Assembly (NCBI GenBank): GCA_944325575.1
Contig: CALVAR010000007.1
Location: 22,154 to 86,153 of the forward strand
DNA: 64,000 bases
Direction: 5' to 3'
DNA from: Candidatus Gastranaerophilales bacterium
GTDB lineage: Bacteria > Cyanobacteriota > Vampirovibrionia > Gastranaerophilales > Gastranaerophilaceae
In this document: one piece after another, positions 7,364-19,620 of the stretch
Position numbering within the stretch: position 1 is the first letter of the stretch
How the letters are laid out: every line of letters starts with the position of its first letter
Made by a program: the position numbers and the translations under genes
The notes under the pieces: model-generated
Database searches by the model: none
What the model was told of the DNA's origin: nothing
The model's input: the letters and a program-made list of their open reading frames with translations, nothing else

Positions 7364-8884
7364 TTACTTCGCAATTTCGGTTGTTCTGATTTCACGTACA
7401 ACCGTAACTCTGATTTGACCCGGATAATCGAGTTCTTCTTCAATACGCTTAGCAATATCACGGGCTAACTTTGCGCTTGCCAGATCATCGAACATGTCAG
7501 GCTGGACAATAATCCTAACCTCACGACCCGCCTGTACGGCAAAAGACTGCTTAATACCTTCGTAACTTGAGGCAATTTCCTCGATTTTTTTGAGTCTTTT
7601 GATGTAGATTTCAAGAGTGTCACGTCTTGAACCGGGACGTCCGGCTGATATAGCATCCGCAAGTTTAACCAAAACTGCTTCAATCGTATTTGCTGTAACA
7701 TCGTCGTGGTGAGCTTCGATAGCATGGACTACTTCCTCTTTTTCACCATAACGACGGGCAAGTTCAACACCAAGCTCAATATGTGTACCGTCTTGAGTCT
7801 GGTCGACAGCCTTACCTATGTCGTGTAAAAGTCCGGCACGTTTTGCAACCTGAATATTTGCACCCAGCTCGGCAGCAAGCATTCCCGCAATGTGACCGAC
7901 TTCCAGCGAGTGTTTCAAAACATTTTGTCCGTAGCTTGTTCTGTAATACAAACGGCCGAGTGTCTTGATTAACTCTTTATGAAGATTCAATACACCCATA
8001 TCAACGGCTGCATTTTCACCTTCTTTTTTAATTTTTTCTTCAATTTCTTCCTGAGCTTTTTCCACCATTTCTTCAATTCTTACAGGGTGGATACGGCCGT
8101 CAGAGATAAGTTTTTCCAGTGCAACTTTTGCAATTTCTCTTCTGACAGGGTCGAAGCTGGAAAGAACAACTGCTTCCGGTGTATCATCAATAATCAAATC
8201 TACGCCTGTAAGTGTTTCTAGCGTTCTTATGTTTCGTCCTTCACGTCCTATAATACGGCCTTTCATCTCGTCGGAAGGAAGGTTAACAACAGATACCGTA
8301 GATTCTACAACCTGATCTATGGCACATCTTTGCATTGTTGTTGAGAGAATATCCTGCGCCATTTCTTTTGCGGATTCTCTTATTTTAGCTTCATTTTCTT
8401 TTATAAGCTGCATCTGCTCCTGCTGAAGATCCTGCTTCAACTGTTCCATAAGCATGTGTCTTGCTTCATCTCTGGACATACCGGAGATGCGTTCGGTTTC
8501 CGCAATCTGTTTTGCTATAAGGTCAGCAAGATAGTCCTCTTTTTCGAGAAGTTCATCCATTTTCTTTTGAGCGGCGTATTCTTTGTCAGTTGCCTCCTGG
8601 AGTTTGTCCTCGAGCATATCTTCTTTTTTTGCAAGTTTATCTTCTGCTCTTTGCAAATCCTGACGACGCTCTCTGACTTCTTCGTCAAATTTTTCTCTTT
8701 CTATATGCAATGCTTCTTTTGCCTGTATCATTGCTTCTTTTTTCAAAAGATTTTCTTTTTCGGAAGTTTCTTTTGAAAGATTTTCATAAAGTTCCTGCAC
8801 TGTTTTCTTTTTTTGCCAGATTACAAATGCGATACCCGCAAAGGCTATCAGGGCAATTGTCAATAGTGCAATTAATAAATTCAT
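7364..8884 (-). CDS. rny: Ribonuclease Y
   Basis: RNase Y is a membrane-anchored endoribonuclease that initiates mRNA decay. Domains in order are an N-terminal transmembrane helix (about 3-23), a long coiled coil (about 25-190, rich in E, K and Q), a KH domain around [17 protein letters not shown] (about 206-222) and an HD domain with [10 protein letters not shown] (about 350-359). The 506 residues match the usual length of about 510-520. The gene heads the leftward run rny-ymdB-PHP-pseudopilin. An 8-bp-arm palindrome lies about 45 bp upstream of the start and could be an operator. Confidence 0.96.
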   Translation of the reverse strand: MNLLIALLTIALIAFAGIAFVIWQKKKTVQELYENLSKETSEKENLLKKEAMIQAKEALHIEREKFDEEVRERRQDLQRAEDKLAKKEDMLEDKLQEATDKEYAAQKKMDELLEKEDYLADLIAKQIAETERISGMSRDEARHMLMEQLKQDLQQEQMQLIKENEAKIRESAKEMAQDILSTTMQRCAIDQVVESTVSVVNLPSDEMKGRIIGREGRNIRTLETLTGVDLIIDDTPEAVVLSSFDPVRREIAKVALEKLISDGRIHPVRIEEMVEKAQEEIEEKIKKEGENAAVDMGVLNLHKELIKTLGRLYYRTSYGQNVLKHSLEVGHIAGMLAAELGANIQVAKRAGLLHDIGKAVDQTQDGTHIELGVELARRYGEKEEVVHAIEAHHDDVTANTIEAVLVKLADAISAGRPGSRRDTLEIYIKRLKKIEEIASSYEGIKQSFAVQAGREVRIIVQPDMFDDLASAKLARDIAKRIEEELDYPGQIRVTVVREIRTTEIAK

Positions 8885-8928
8885 TGTGTCGATTGTCCTA
8901 TACCTCTTATTCTATATACGTATAACCC

Positions 8929-8950
8929 AATATACCTGCAGCGGTATATT
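8929..8950. promoter_or_regulatory. Palindrome upstream of rny
   Basis: The arms aatatacc (8929-8936) and ggtatatt (8943-8950) are perfectly complementary around a tgcagc centre. The site lies 45 bp upstream of the rny start in the divergent spacer with the J-domain gene. It could be an operator or a 5'-UTR hairpin; no regulator is identified. Confidence 0.4.
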
Positions 8951-9066
8951 CAGGCTCATTTTATTTTATTGTAGATTTATATTATTTAATCCATATAAAA
9001 ATAAATAATTATATATACTAAACTAAGACAATAATATCATATATTTGCTTATTTTAAAAGAAAAAA

Positions 9067-9095
9067 TTGATACAATGCGTGAAATTTGGTAATAT
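9067..9095 (+). promoter_or_regulatory. Predicted sigma-70 promoter of the J-domain/pspA operon
   Basis: A ttgata box at 9067-9072 is separated by 17 bases from taatat at 9090-9095, 34 bp before the GTG start of the J-domain gene. A second -10-like tataat overlaps two bases further on. No sigma-54 type site was seen, unlike classical PspF-controlled psp operons. Confidence 0.5.
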
Positions 9096-9128
9096 AATTT
9101 TACTCGAGTTAAATTACGGATTGTTTCG

Positions 9129-9509
9129 GTGGGTTTATTTAAAAGAATAAAAAATATTATAAGAAGCAACATTAATTCGAAACAGTCATTTTACAACAAT
9201 GATTGTTACAGTGATACTAACTTTGAAAACTTTTCCGGAAATTTTGAAGATTCGGATATAGATGAACAAATAAAAAGTTCACTCAAACCCGAATCCTCTG
9301 CCGATGCTTTGGAACGGGAATACTATGCAAATTTAGAATTGCCTTACGGTGCGGATTTTAATGAAATCAAGGCATCTTATAAAAGGCTTTTGAAAAAGTA
9401 TCATCCTGATAAGTTTTACGGCAACCCTCAAAAACTTGAAATTGCTCAGGAAGTTGTTAAAAAGTTGAATATTGCATATAATTATTTTGAACAAAAGTAC
9501 AATAAATAA
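9129..9509 (+). CDS. Small DnaJ-like (J-domain) protein
   Basis: The 126-residue protein has a basic N-terminus (GLFKRIKNIIRS), an acidic low-complexity middle and a C-terminal J domain at about 62-124. The diagnostic HPD lies in KKYHPDKFYG, preceded by IKASYKRLLKK. J domains stimulate the ATPase of DnaK/Hsp70, so this is probably a specialised co-chaperone. The basic amphipathic N-terminus could contact the membrane (inference). The start codon is GTG. The stop is 16 bp before pspA, and both are likely cotranscribed from the promoter at 9067, which links the chaperone to the membrane-stress protein. Confidence 0.85.
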   Translation: MGLFKRIKNIIRSNINSKQSFYNNDCYSDTNFENFSGNFEDSDIDEQIKSSLKPESSADALEREYYANLELPYGADFNEIKASYKRLLKKYHPDKFYGNPQKLEIAQEVVKKLNIAYNYFEQKYNK

Positions 9510-9525
9510 ATATAGGAGTTTACCG

Positions 9526-10302
9526 ATGGCAGGATTACTGGAGAGATTGTTTAAAGTTATACAGGCTACTTTGCATGCTGTTATATCAAAATTTGAAGAT
9601 CCGATTAAACTGGCGGAGCAGGGAATTAGAGATTTAAAAGAAGATTTTGATAATAGCCTTAAAGGTCTTGCCGAAGTAAAAGCAATTGCTATATCAACAA
9701 AACGTGAGCTGGAAGAGAAGAAACAAATTGCACAGGACTACGAAAACAAAGCACTAGCAATTTTAAAAAATGCTCAGGCCGGTACTCTTGATCAGGCAGA
9801 AGCGGACAGACTTGCTTCTGCTGCACTGGAAAAGAAACAGGAAGCTCTGCAGGAGGCTGCCCAGCTTAAAGGCTCTCTTGAAAAATACAACATGATGATT
9901 AAACAGTTTGAAAACAAGATTGCTAAACTGAAAGAACAAATCAAAAACTGGGAAAATCAGATTAAAACTCTCAAAGCACGTCATACAGTTGCAGTATCTT
10001 CAAAAAAAATCAATCAACAGCTTGTTTCTATGAGTTCTGACAGCACATCAGCCCTTCTTGAAGATATGAAAGCTAAAATTAATGAAGAAGAAGCGCTTGC
10101 CGAAGCATACGGTTCTATGGAAAGTATTGAAACTGATATAGATAAAGAAATTAATGCAGCTATAGGTACATCTGCATCTGCTGATATTCAGGCTTCTCTT
10201 GCTGAATTAAAAACAAAAATGCTTACTGATAATGCTGCTCAGGGACAAGCTTCCGTACAGGATAATCTGGCTCAGCAAAAAAATGAACTGGAAAATGAAT
10301 AA
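9526..10302 (+). CDS. pspA: PspA/IM30 (Vipp1) family membrane-stress protein
   Basis: The 258-residue protein is almost entirely alpha-helical coiled coil. It starts MAGLLERLFKVIQATLHAVI, the amphipathic membrane-binding helix of the family, followed by EDPIKLAEQGIRDLKEDF, the classic PspA segment. Family members are ESCRT-III-like proteins that bind stressed inner membranes and form rods or rings. I chose the ATG at 9526 because AGGAG (9514-9518) precedes it; the frame opens earlier but would overlap the J-domain gene. It is the second gene of a run with DUF4178, DUF350 and a spermidine synthase-like protein. No pspF, pspB or pspC is nearby. Confidence 0.93.
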   Translation: MAGLLERLFKVIQATLHAVISKFEDPIKLAEQGIRDLKEDFDNSLKGLAEVKAIAISTKRELEEKKQIAQDYENKALAILKNAQAGTLDQAEADRLASAALEKKQEALQEAAQLKGSLEKYNMMIKQFENKIAKLKEQIKNWENQIKTLKARHTVAVSSKKINQQLVSMSSDSTSALLEDMKAKINEEEALAEAYGSMESIETDIDKEINAAIGTSASADIQASLAELKTKMLTDNAAQGQASVQDNLAQQKNELENE

Positions 10303-10369
10303 AAGGAAAAGATGGAATAGCTTTTGAATAGATCTTTTATAAGTTAGTTTACAAAGAAAAGGATTTTTT

Positions 10370-11035
10370 ATGCATGTTGCAATTGTCTTAATCGTATTGT
10401 TGGTTGTTATGGCTTTTTTAATACCTGTAATTGGTGTTAATGTAATATTCTTGGTTTTGGGTGCTGTTATCGCCTGGGCAATAATTATGAGAAACAAGTC
10501 AATTAAAGAAAATATAAATAAAGTACCAGAGCAAACATTACATATTGTTAATGTGGAAAGAGGCGGTGTTTTTGAGCTGAAAGGTGTCGGCGATAACTAC
10601 GAAGATCTGACACTGACAGTGCTTGCAAAACATCTTTATCAGGAAGGCGATTTTTCATGGTTTGAATTAGAATGTGACAAAGGCTCCGATGAGAAGGTCT
10701 GGGTAGAAGTTGAAGATGATGATGAAACAACCGTAAGCATAGTTTTGCAAAAAATGAAACTTGCGGATATCGAAGTATCTCCAGAAATACTATGGCAGAT
10801 TGATGACAATGAATACGGTCAAATTTTTAACGGATTTAGATATGAAGATTCGGGACGTGCAACTTTCTATAGATTTTGCGACAGCACAAGAGCAGAAGAA
10901 CTCTATTACTGGGATTTTGTCAAAGGCAATAGGATTCTCAGCGTAGAAAAATGGGGCGATAACAGTTACGAAGTATTTTTATCCCAAAAACTCAGACCGT
11001 CTCAGGTTACAGTATTAAGAAACAGCCAGAGCTAA
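10370..11035 (+). CDS. DUF4178-type membrane protein
   Basis: Two hydrophobic helices (about 3-20 and 22-42) anchor a soluble part of 180 residues. The soluble part carries the beta-rich motifs I associate with DUF4178 (LKGVGDNYEDLTLTVL, WFELECDKG, WVEVEDDDE, YWDFVKGNRILSVEKWGD). The molecular function is unknown. In many bacteria DUF4178 genes sit with pspA, DUF350 and spermidine synthase-like genes, as here. It starts 67 bp after pspA and ends 9 bp before the DUF350 gene, whose AAGGAG site overlaps its stop region. Confidence 0.75.
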   Translation: MHVAIVLIVLLVVMAFLIPVIGVNVIFLVLGAVIAWAIIMRNKSIKENINKVPEQTLHIVNVERGGVFELKGVGDNYEDLTLTVLAKHLYQEGDFSWFELECDKGSDEKVWVEVEDDDETTVSIVLQKMKLADIEVSPEILWQIDDNEYGQIFNGFRYEDSGRATFYRFCDSTRAEELYYWDFVKGNRILSVEKWGDNSYEVFLSQKLRPSQVTVLRNSQS

Positions 11036-11044
11036 GGAGATTTT

Positions 11045-11914
11045 ATGAATTTTATATTACAACTGGGTAACAATGCAATAGTACAAAGCATAATTTATCT
11101 TTCCATATCCTGTATAATGCTTTTTTTGTCGAAATTTATGTTTGACAGATTCTCACTTTTTCAACCGGAAAAAGAAGTAAAAAAAGCAAACTATACTGCC
11201 ATAATAGCATTCTGCGGATACATGACAGGTGTTGCGTTTATTCTTGTAGGCGCATTTGCCGGCCCGTCCGGTAAGTCTTTCAGAATGGATTTGGCAATGT
11301 ATATTGCATATGCAATTGTCGGTATAATATTGATGACTGTTTCCGGTTTTGTAACCAGAAAAATAATGCTTAATCGTTTTGACAATGCAAAAGAACTTTT
11401 GCAGGATAAAAATATCGGTACATCTGCTGTTTATTTCGGTTTTTATGTTGCACACGGCTTAATTATTGCGGCTTGCGTAAACGGCGAATTTGGCGGTATT
11501 TTATCATCCATCTTTTATTATGTATTAAGCGTATGTTTTATGTTTTTGTTTTTACGTCTTTATGATTATTTTGTACCTTATTCAATTCATGAAGAGCTGG
11601 AAAACGACAACTATGCGGTGGGTATTGCTCTTGCCGGCAATATTATTGCAATAGGCTTGATTCTTATGAAAGCCACACTGGGTGATATGGACAGCTGGAA
11701 AAGCAGCTTAATCACATATTTTATTGACTTATCGGCAATATTCCTGCTATTGCCTGTTGTGAGATTTGTACTCGGTAACTTTATTGTAAAAGCAATAAAC
11801 ATAAACAAAGAGCTAAAAAATAATAATGTTGCTGCGGGGTTAATAGAATTTACATGTATCACCTGTTTCGCTCTGCTGGTATTCTTTATGGTTGATTTTA
11901 CTTTTGCAATTTAA
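11045..11914 (+). CDS. DUF350 family integral membrane protein (YjfL-like, duplicated)
   Basis: The 289 residues contain about eight transmembrane helices in two similar halves. Each half repeats the DUF350 pattern of a helix, a short loop and a glycine-rich helix (NYTAIIAFCGYMTGVAFIL in the first, NYAVGIALAGNIIAIGLIL in the second). Such duplication is usual for the longer members of the family. The function is unknown; comparative genomics has linked DUF350 to PspA and polyamine-related modification genes. It lies in the middle of the pspA operon, with tight spacing on both sides (9 and 14 bp). Confidence 0.8.
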   Translation: MNFILQLGNNAIVQSIIYLSISCIMLFLSKFMFDRFSLFQPEKEVKKANYTAIIAFCGYMTGVAFILVGAFAGPSGKSFRMDLAMYIAYAIVGIILMTVSGFVTRKIMLNRFDNAKELLQDKNIGTSAVYFGFYVAHGLIIAACVNGEFGGILSSIFYYVLSVCFMFLFLRLYDYFVPYSIHEELENDNYAVGIALAGNIIAIGLILMKATLGDMDSWKSSLITYFIDLSAIFLLLPVVRFVLGNFIVKAININKELKNNNVAAGLIEFTCITCFALLVFFMVDFTFAI

Positions 11915-11928
11915 GGAAAAAGATTTGT

Positions 11929-12531
11929 ATGATAATCAGACCGCAACAAAAATTAAAAGACAAACTTTTTTATAACAATTTGACACTCATAGTTGTTATA
12001 TTCTCCATAATATGTTTTGTTACTTCTATGCTTCTGCAATCAACATATTACTATAACAAATCAGTGAACTATCTTAATGAAGGACAGATTTTTGGACCTA
12101 TAAAAGTGCAAAACAAACCAATTATATGTAAAGTAATAGCTAATTTTGAAGGAGAGAACACATCAAGCTATCTTTCCGGTGAAGTCTTGGATGAAAATAA
12201 AGATACACTTTATGAATTCGGAAAAGATTTGTGGCATGAATCGGGATATGATTCTGACGGATACTGGTCGGAATCGGACAGAAAAATGACGGCCTATCTG
12301 ACATTTAAAGATAAAGGAACGTATTACATACAGTTTAATACTGATGAAAACAACATGTACAACATTTCTGTCACCTTTCAACTGGTAAAAAACAGCTATG
12401 TTGCGCACTCAAAAGCGGGAACACTGGCATTGCTGCTGGCTATGATAGTATTTCATTTGTTAAACGCAAGCTGGATAAATGAAAAAATGTCAATAATAGA
12501 TGACAAGCTGGCAGACATGAGTGAGGACTAA
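11929..12531 (+). CDS. Two-helix membrane protein with extracytoplasmic domain
   Basis: This is not a family I can name with certainty. The 200-residue protein has transmembrane helices at about 20-39 and 164-182, and between them about 120 residues predicted to be beta-rich and outside the cytoplasm. That part is rich in aromatic and acidic residues (LWHESGYDSDGYWSESDRK). Its position between DUF350 and the spermidine synthase-like gene, with 14-bp and 1-bp spacing, argues that it is a component of the same membrane system. The start ATG follows AAGGAAAAAG. Confidence 0.7.
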   Translation: MIIRPQQKLKDKLFYNNLTLIVVIFSIICFVTSMLLQSTYYYNKSVNYLNEGQIFGPIKVQNKPIICKVIANFEGENTSSYLSGEVLDENKDTLYEFGKDLWHESGYDSDGYWSESDRKMTAYLTFKDKGTYYIQFNTDENNMYNISVTFQLVKNSYVAHSKAGTLALLLAMIVFHLLNASWINEKMSIIDDKLADMSED

Positions 12532-12532
12532 G

Positions 12533-12773
12533 ATGAAAGACAAATATTTTGAAATTATAATCTACATCTGCCTTATAATAGTTTTAGCAATAATTTATTT
12601 TGCCTGTTTTAATATTGCACAAAACGGCTACGGTTATCCTGGGTACAGAGGATATCACCACCATCATCATTGTCATTCATGGTGGTACAGAAGAAATTAT
12701 GATGAAAGCTATTCTCCCTCTAACAGAGAAAATAGTTTGTATGGCAACAGAGCATCTCAAAGAGGTTTGAGCG

Positions 12774-12784
<11 letters not shown>
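12533..12784 (+). CDS. Small His-rich single-pass membrane protein
   Basis: The 83-residue protein has one N-terminal transmembrane helix (about 6-25), a Gly/Tyr-rich turn (GYGYPGYRGY), a striking HHHHHCHSWWYRR cluster at about 42-54 and a hydrophilic tail. The His/Cys cluster could bind metal, which is inference only. The ATG at 12533 follows the upstream stop by one base, and the end overlaps the spermidine synthase-like gene by 11 bp, so translational coupling is likely. A GTG at 12521 is a less likely start. Confidence 0.7.
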
Positions 12785-15903
<3,119 letters not shown>

Positions 15904-16093
15904 GTGTAAAATCCTCCCGACTTTTATTGAAGCATAAAAAGCTTATTTTAACAAGCATTTGACAAATTTCCAAAAAAACATTTGTCTTTAAACATTTTTA
16001 TGAAAAAATGTAAAGAACAGGGTTGTCATCTAGCATATTTTTTTATGTTTGAACTTAATGTTATTAAATAAAGTTTAGAAAGCTTTAATTAGT

Positions 16094-16678
16094 ATGGGAA
16101 TGGGAAACTTCGTATACAATAATTTAAAAAAAATTTGTGAATCTTTAGGAAAACACAATGATGCACTCTATGCAGTGCTTGCTATTGCCGTGTTTAAAGG
16201 AGTAATGCGTCCTACATTCACAATGATGGACAAAGACTCAGATAAAGAAACAAAAAAATATGCGGCTTTTAGAGAAGGTTTGACTGAAGCAATTGCCTTT
16301 GCTTCTTATATTTTGACACATAAAATTGTTTTGCCGCTGTGTGTTCCGATTGCCAAAAGAACCGGCGCAAGTCCTAAAAAGATTAAAAACGGATTATCTT
16401 TGTTGAGTGTATGCTTAACGGCTGGTATTATTATTCCGGCTGTCTGCAATTTGACTTTAAAACCGATTATGAACGGCGTAAAGAAATTTAATGATAAAAG
16501 AAAAGGGCGCAAACCTGCTGCCGGCAGCAATGTTCTCGATATAAAAGAAAATGCTGTGAGCGAAAAAATAAATGTTTCTTCCGTCTATTCTCCAAAATTG
16601 AGCGAAAACAGCAGGAGCCTTTTGGATGCGGTTCGCAGAAACAGTATGCAAAACAGTACAATGAAGGTGGGAGGATAG
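16094..16678 (+). CDS. Unrecognised membrane-associated protein, paralogue 1
   Basis: The 194-residue protein is not from a family I can name. It has two hydrophobic segments (about 70-90 and 100-122) and a basic C-terminal tail. A stretch near residues 37-58 (RPTFTMMDKDSDKETKKYAA) is closely matched in the next gene (RPAFTLVDKHTDKETRKYAA), so the two are tandem paralogues. The downstream ATG lies one base after this stop, implying translational coupling. The motif spacing suggests a lineage-specific membrane protein family. Confidence 0.75.
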   Translation: MGMGNFVYNNLKKICESLGKHNDALYAVLAIAVFKGVMRPTFTMMDKDSDKETKKYAAFREGLTEAIAFASYILTHKIVLPLCVPIAKRTGASPKKIKNGLSLLSVCLTAGIIIPAVCNLTLKPIMNGVKKFNDKRKGRKPAAGSNVLDIKENAVSEKINVSSVYSPKLSENSRSLLDAVRRNSMQNSTMKVGG

Positions 16679-16679
16679 T

Positions 16680-17381
16680 ATGCTGGTACCATTTGTTAAC
16701 GCTATTACAAGTAATACTTTCCAGACACTTGCTCAGAATACCGATGCCTGCGTAAAACTGGAAACAACCCTGAAAGCAGTCGGACGTCCGGCTTTTACGC
16801 TTGTTGACAAACATACTGACAAAGAAACCAGAAAATATGCCGCAACAAAAGAATTTTTGTATCAGATTTTGTGTCTGGGTATTTATATGGCAATTATTCC
16901 GCCAATTTTTAAAAACCGCGGCTTTAAATTGTTCCAGAAAATTTTTAAAAATGAGCAAATGCCTGCTTTCAGAAGTGCAAAACAGATGATGGCATATCAC
17001 CATCTTGCATATATGAAACCCGCTGAAAGAACAATTGACAAAAATATAAAATATAAAAACCTGTTGAAACTTGGCGATAAAGACGGAAAAGAATTAACCG
17101 ATCCTAAAACGGGCAAACCTCTGTTAGAGTATTTGTTTGGCAGCGAAGATAAACAAATTAAGCCTCTTGAAAAAAGAATAATGGAAAAAGAGGGAAAAAT
17201 GTTTGACCTTGCAAAAGGCTCTATAGAATTATCTTCCATAGTAGGTTCCGTTATCGGGCTCACTATTCTTGCTCCGGAAATCAGCCACCTTATCCTGCAT
17301 CCGATTATGAAGGCATTACATCTTGAAGGCAAACACGAAAAATCTGCTGATGAAAGCAAGAAGATAGATAAAAATGTATAA
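16680..17381 (+). CDS. Unrecognised membrane-associated protein, paralogue 2
   Basis: The 233-residue protein shares the RPAFTLVDKHTDKETRKYAA block with its upstream neighbour but has a longer middle. Hydrophobic segments lie near residues 59-77 (LCLGIYMAIIPPIF) and 183-205; between them is a charged 90-residue region with a KLGDKDGKELTDPKTGKPLL stretch. The tail is Lys/Glu-rich. The start lies one base behind the previous stop. No function can be assigned; co-location of two paralogues suggests a hetero-oligomer. Confidence 0.75.
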   Translation: MLVPFVNAITSNTFQTLAQNTDACVKLETTLKAVGRPAFTLVDKHTDKETRKYAATKEFLYQILCLGIYMAIIPPIFKNRGFKLFQKIFKNEQMPAFRSAKQMMAYHHLAYMKPAERTIDKNIKYKNLLKLGDKDGKELTDPKTGKPLLEYLFGSEDKQIKPLEKRIMEKEGKMFDLAKGSIELSSIVGSVIGLTILAPEISHLILHPIMKALHLEGKHEKSADESKKIDKNV

Positions 17382-17447
17382 TTTTAATCTAGCAGTTTTG
17401 ATGTTTTGAATTTATATAAAATTTTCCACAAGATATTTTGAGAAAAC

Positions 17448-17481
17448 TGTCCCATAATTATCTAATAATTCGGGAATGACA
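17448..17481. repeat. Imperfect inverted repeat of the GTCATTC/GAATGAC type
   Basis: The sequence begins tgtcccataattat and ends attcgggaatgaca, so its ends are inverted copies with a few mismatches. It resembles the dispersed gtcattctgaa family at 24309, 32164 and 48515. It lies between convergent genes and may also act as a transcription end. Confidence 0.35.
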
Positions 17482-17511
17482 ATATAACTGTTTAAGAATG
17501 TCCCGTGAAAA

Positions 17512-18654
17512 TTAAATATGAACATATGACGGAATCAAAAATCTCACAGCCACTGCCGTAAAAATAATCATAAATAGGACAAAAGACATAAAATGCAAAA
17601 GCTTTTTGTCTTTAAATATAAACAAAGCATTCAATGCCGCAAACAGTAAAACAAAAATTGCAAATATAACGGGCAAAAATGTGTTAAAACTTATCACATA
17701 AAAAGAGACAAAAAGAATAACTGCAGCACTTAGCGCAAGTACCAGATTTAATAATAATGTAGAAATATTTACAGCCCGTTCGTTTTCATCTTTAAAAAGA
17801 TAATCAAACCAGAACTTCCCGATCATCATAGAGGCGGGAAACATTGCCGGTAAAAGGTAGGCACTCGATTTTGCACCGAGTATAAATGCGGTAAAAAATA
17901 CTACACAGATAAACACGGTATTAACTGTCATAAATTGTATAATGGGCTGCATTTCGGAAAATTTTTCAATATACGTTTTTGTATCTTTCAATGATTTTTT
18001 TAAATATACAAAAATTTGTGCAAATAACGAAAATGTCCAGGGCATAAAACCTGCTAGAAACAACGGTAAAAATTTATAAAACATTTGAAAGTTATATTGA
18101 TGAGAAACAGGATGTTTTATAAAAAGCGTTGCCGCAAACATAATAATACCGGGGACAAAATACAAAGGTTTAAAAAGATTTTTGAATTGACCGGCAATAA
18201 AACATGATATACCGAGTGTTAAAACAGGTATAATAATTCCCCCGATACCTTTTAGTATAAAAGCACAGCCTGCAAAAATATATGCCGACCACCAGAAAAA
18301 CCGTCTGTGTCCGTATGAACAAAATAGCGTATACAATCCTGCAAATACAGAAGATGCTGTACAAACGGAAAAAAGCATATCAGCAGCGCAGCAGCTTGAT
18401 ATATATATGTACTCAAAACCCGAAGCGAGTATCAATGCTGAAATGAGCCCGTATTTTTTGGAAGAAATTTTTCTGCCAAGAAAATACATAAGCAATACAC
18501 CATATGCGGATGTAATAACAGCAGGGATATTGGTAACAAGGCCGTTATACGCAGACGGCAGACAATATAAACAGTAACATACAAAAAGCAGAACAGCGAT
18601 TGCAATCGCATCTTTAAATCTGTTTATGTAACTCAAAAACTTATATCTGTTCAT
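17512..18654 (-). CDS. GT-C type membrane glycosyltransferase-like protein (ArnT/PMT-related)
   Basis: The 380-residue protein has about ten transmembrane helices. The segment AADMLFSVCTASSVFAGLY followed by AGCAFILKGIGGIIIPVL is characteristic of ArnT/PMT-type lipid-linked sugar transferases. The usual N-terminal periplasmic loop with its acidic catalytic pair (the DE/DD before an RPPLYYWL-like stretch) is not visible, so the protein starts later than its relatives. It may be truncated, inactive or diverged. GGGGAAAG lies just before the ATG. It is the third gene of a leftward run after the membrane protein and miaA. Confidence 0.7.
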   Translation of the reverse strand: MNRYKFLSYINRFKDAIAIAVLLFVCYCLYCLPSAYNGLVTNIPAVITSAYGVLLMYFLGRKISSKKYGLISALILASGFEYIYISSCCAADMLFSVCTASSVFAGLYTLFCSYGHRRFFWWSAYIFAGCAFILKGIGGIIIPVLTLGISCFIAGQFKNLFKPLYFVPGIIMFAATLFIKHPVSHQYNFQMFYKFLPLFLAGFMPWTFSLFAQIFVYLKKSLKDTKTYIEKFSEMQPIIQFMTVNTVFICVVFFTAFILGAKSSAYLLPAMFPASMMIGKFWFDYLFKDENERAVNISTLLLNLVLALSAAVILFVSFYVISFNTFLPVIFAIFVLLFAALNALFIFKDKKLLHFMSFVLFMIIFTAVAVRFLIPSYVHI

Positions 18655-18675
18655 CTTTCCCCTTAATTAAATATT

Positions 18676-19620
18676 CTATACCAAATCCTGCAAACATAAA
18701 AGACACTTTTGCACCTGTTCTTTTGTTGTTGAATTTTGTATGTCCAGCCATTTTATATTTTCGTTTCGCCTAAACCATGTAAGCTGGCGTTTTGCATATC
18801 TTCTTGTGTTTTGTTTTATTTTTTCAACACATTCCTGATATGATGTGTTGCCGTCAAAATAATCTATAAATTCCTGATAACCGATTGTTTTTAAAATACT
18901 GTTGATTTTTCCGTATTTTTTATACAACGTGTCAGCTTCTTTTTCAAGACCTGCATCAATCATCTTTTCAACACGCTTGTCTGCTCTGTCATATAAAAAT
19001 TTTCTGTCTTCTCCGTTAAGATGCCCGAGCCCGAACCATTTTACTTCATATTCCGGTTCTTTTTTCTGTTGTGCCTGTGACATCGGGATTCCGAGAGTCT
19101 TGCAGACTTCTAATGCACGGATAATCTTGACCGTATTATTGGGATGCATATTTTGTGCAAGTACGGGATCCAATTCATAAAGCATTTTATGCAGCGCCTG
19201 TGCACCCTGTTCTTTTTCTATGATATGCAATTCTTCACGCAGCTTTTTATCCGGAGCAACTCTTGGCATATCGTAATTTTCCAGCAAAATTCGGAAATAC
19301 AGACCTGTTCCGCCTGCGACAATCGGAATTTTGCCGTTTTCTAAAAGTGTGTCAATAATTCTTGCCGCTTTGTCTGCAAAATCCGCAACGGTAAATTCTT
19401 CCGCAGGTTCAACAATATCAATCATATGATGTTTTATACCCTGCATTTCTTCTTTTGAAGGCTTTGCCGTGGCTATATCAAATTCTTTGTATATCTGTCT
19501 GGAGTCTGCAGAGATAACCTCCGTGCCGAGAATTTTTGCCAGCTCGACAGCCAGAGCTGTCTTGCCCGATGCTGTAGGTCCTGCTATTGCAATAACTGTT
19601 TTTTTATTTATTTTCTTCAT
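18676..19620 (-). CDS. miaA: tRNA dimethylallyltransferase
   Basis: The enzyme prenylates A37 of tRNAs that read codons starting with U. The P-loop AGPTASGKTALAVELA lies at about 13-28, followed by ISADSRQIYKEFDIATAKP (the DSRQ/Y substrate motif), IVAGGTGLYFR and the C-terminal YAKRQLTWFRR segment. The 314 residues are full length. The start overlaps the end of the upstream membrane protein gene by 17 bp, and the glycosyltransferase-like gene follows after 21 bp. Confidence 0.96.
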   Translation of the reverse strand: MKKINKKTVIAIAGPTASGKTALAVELAKILGTEVISADSRQIYKEFDIATAKPSKEEMQGIKHHMIDIVEPAEEFTVADFADKAARIIDTLLENGKIPIVAGGTGLYFRILLENYDMPRVAPDKKLREELHIIEKEQGAQALHKMLYELDPVLAQNMHPNNTVKIIRALEVCKTLGIPMSQAQQKKEPEYEVKWFGLGHLNGEDRKFLYDRADKRVEKMIDAGLEKEADTLYKKYGKINSILKTIGYQEFIDYFDGNTSYQECVEKIKQNTRRYAKRQLTWFRRNENIKWLDIQNSTTKEQVQKCLLCLQDLV

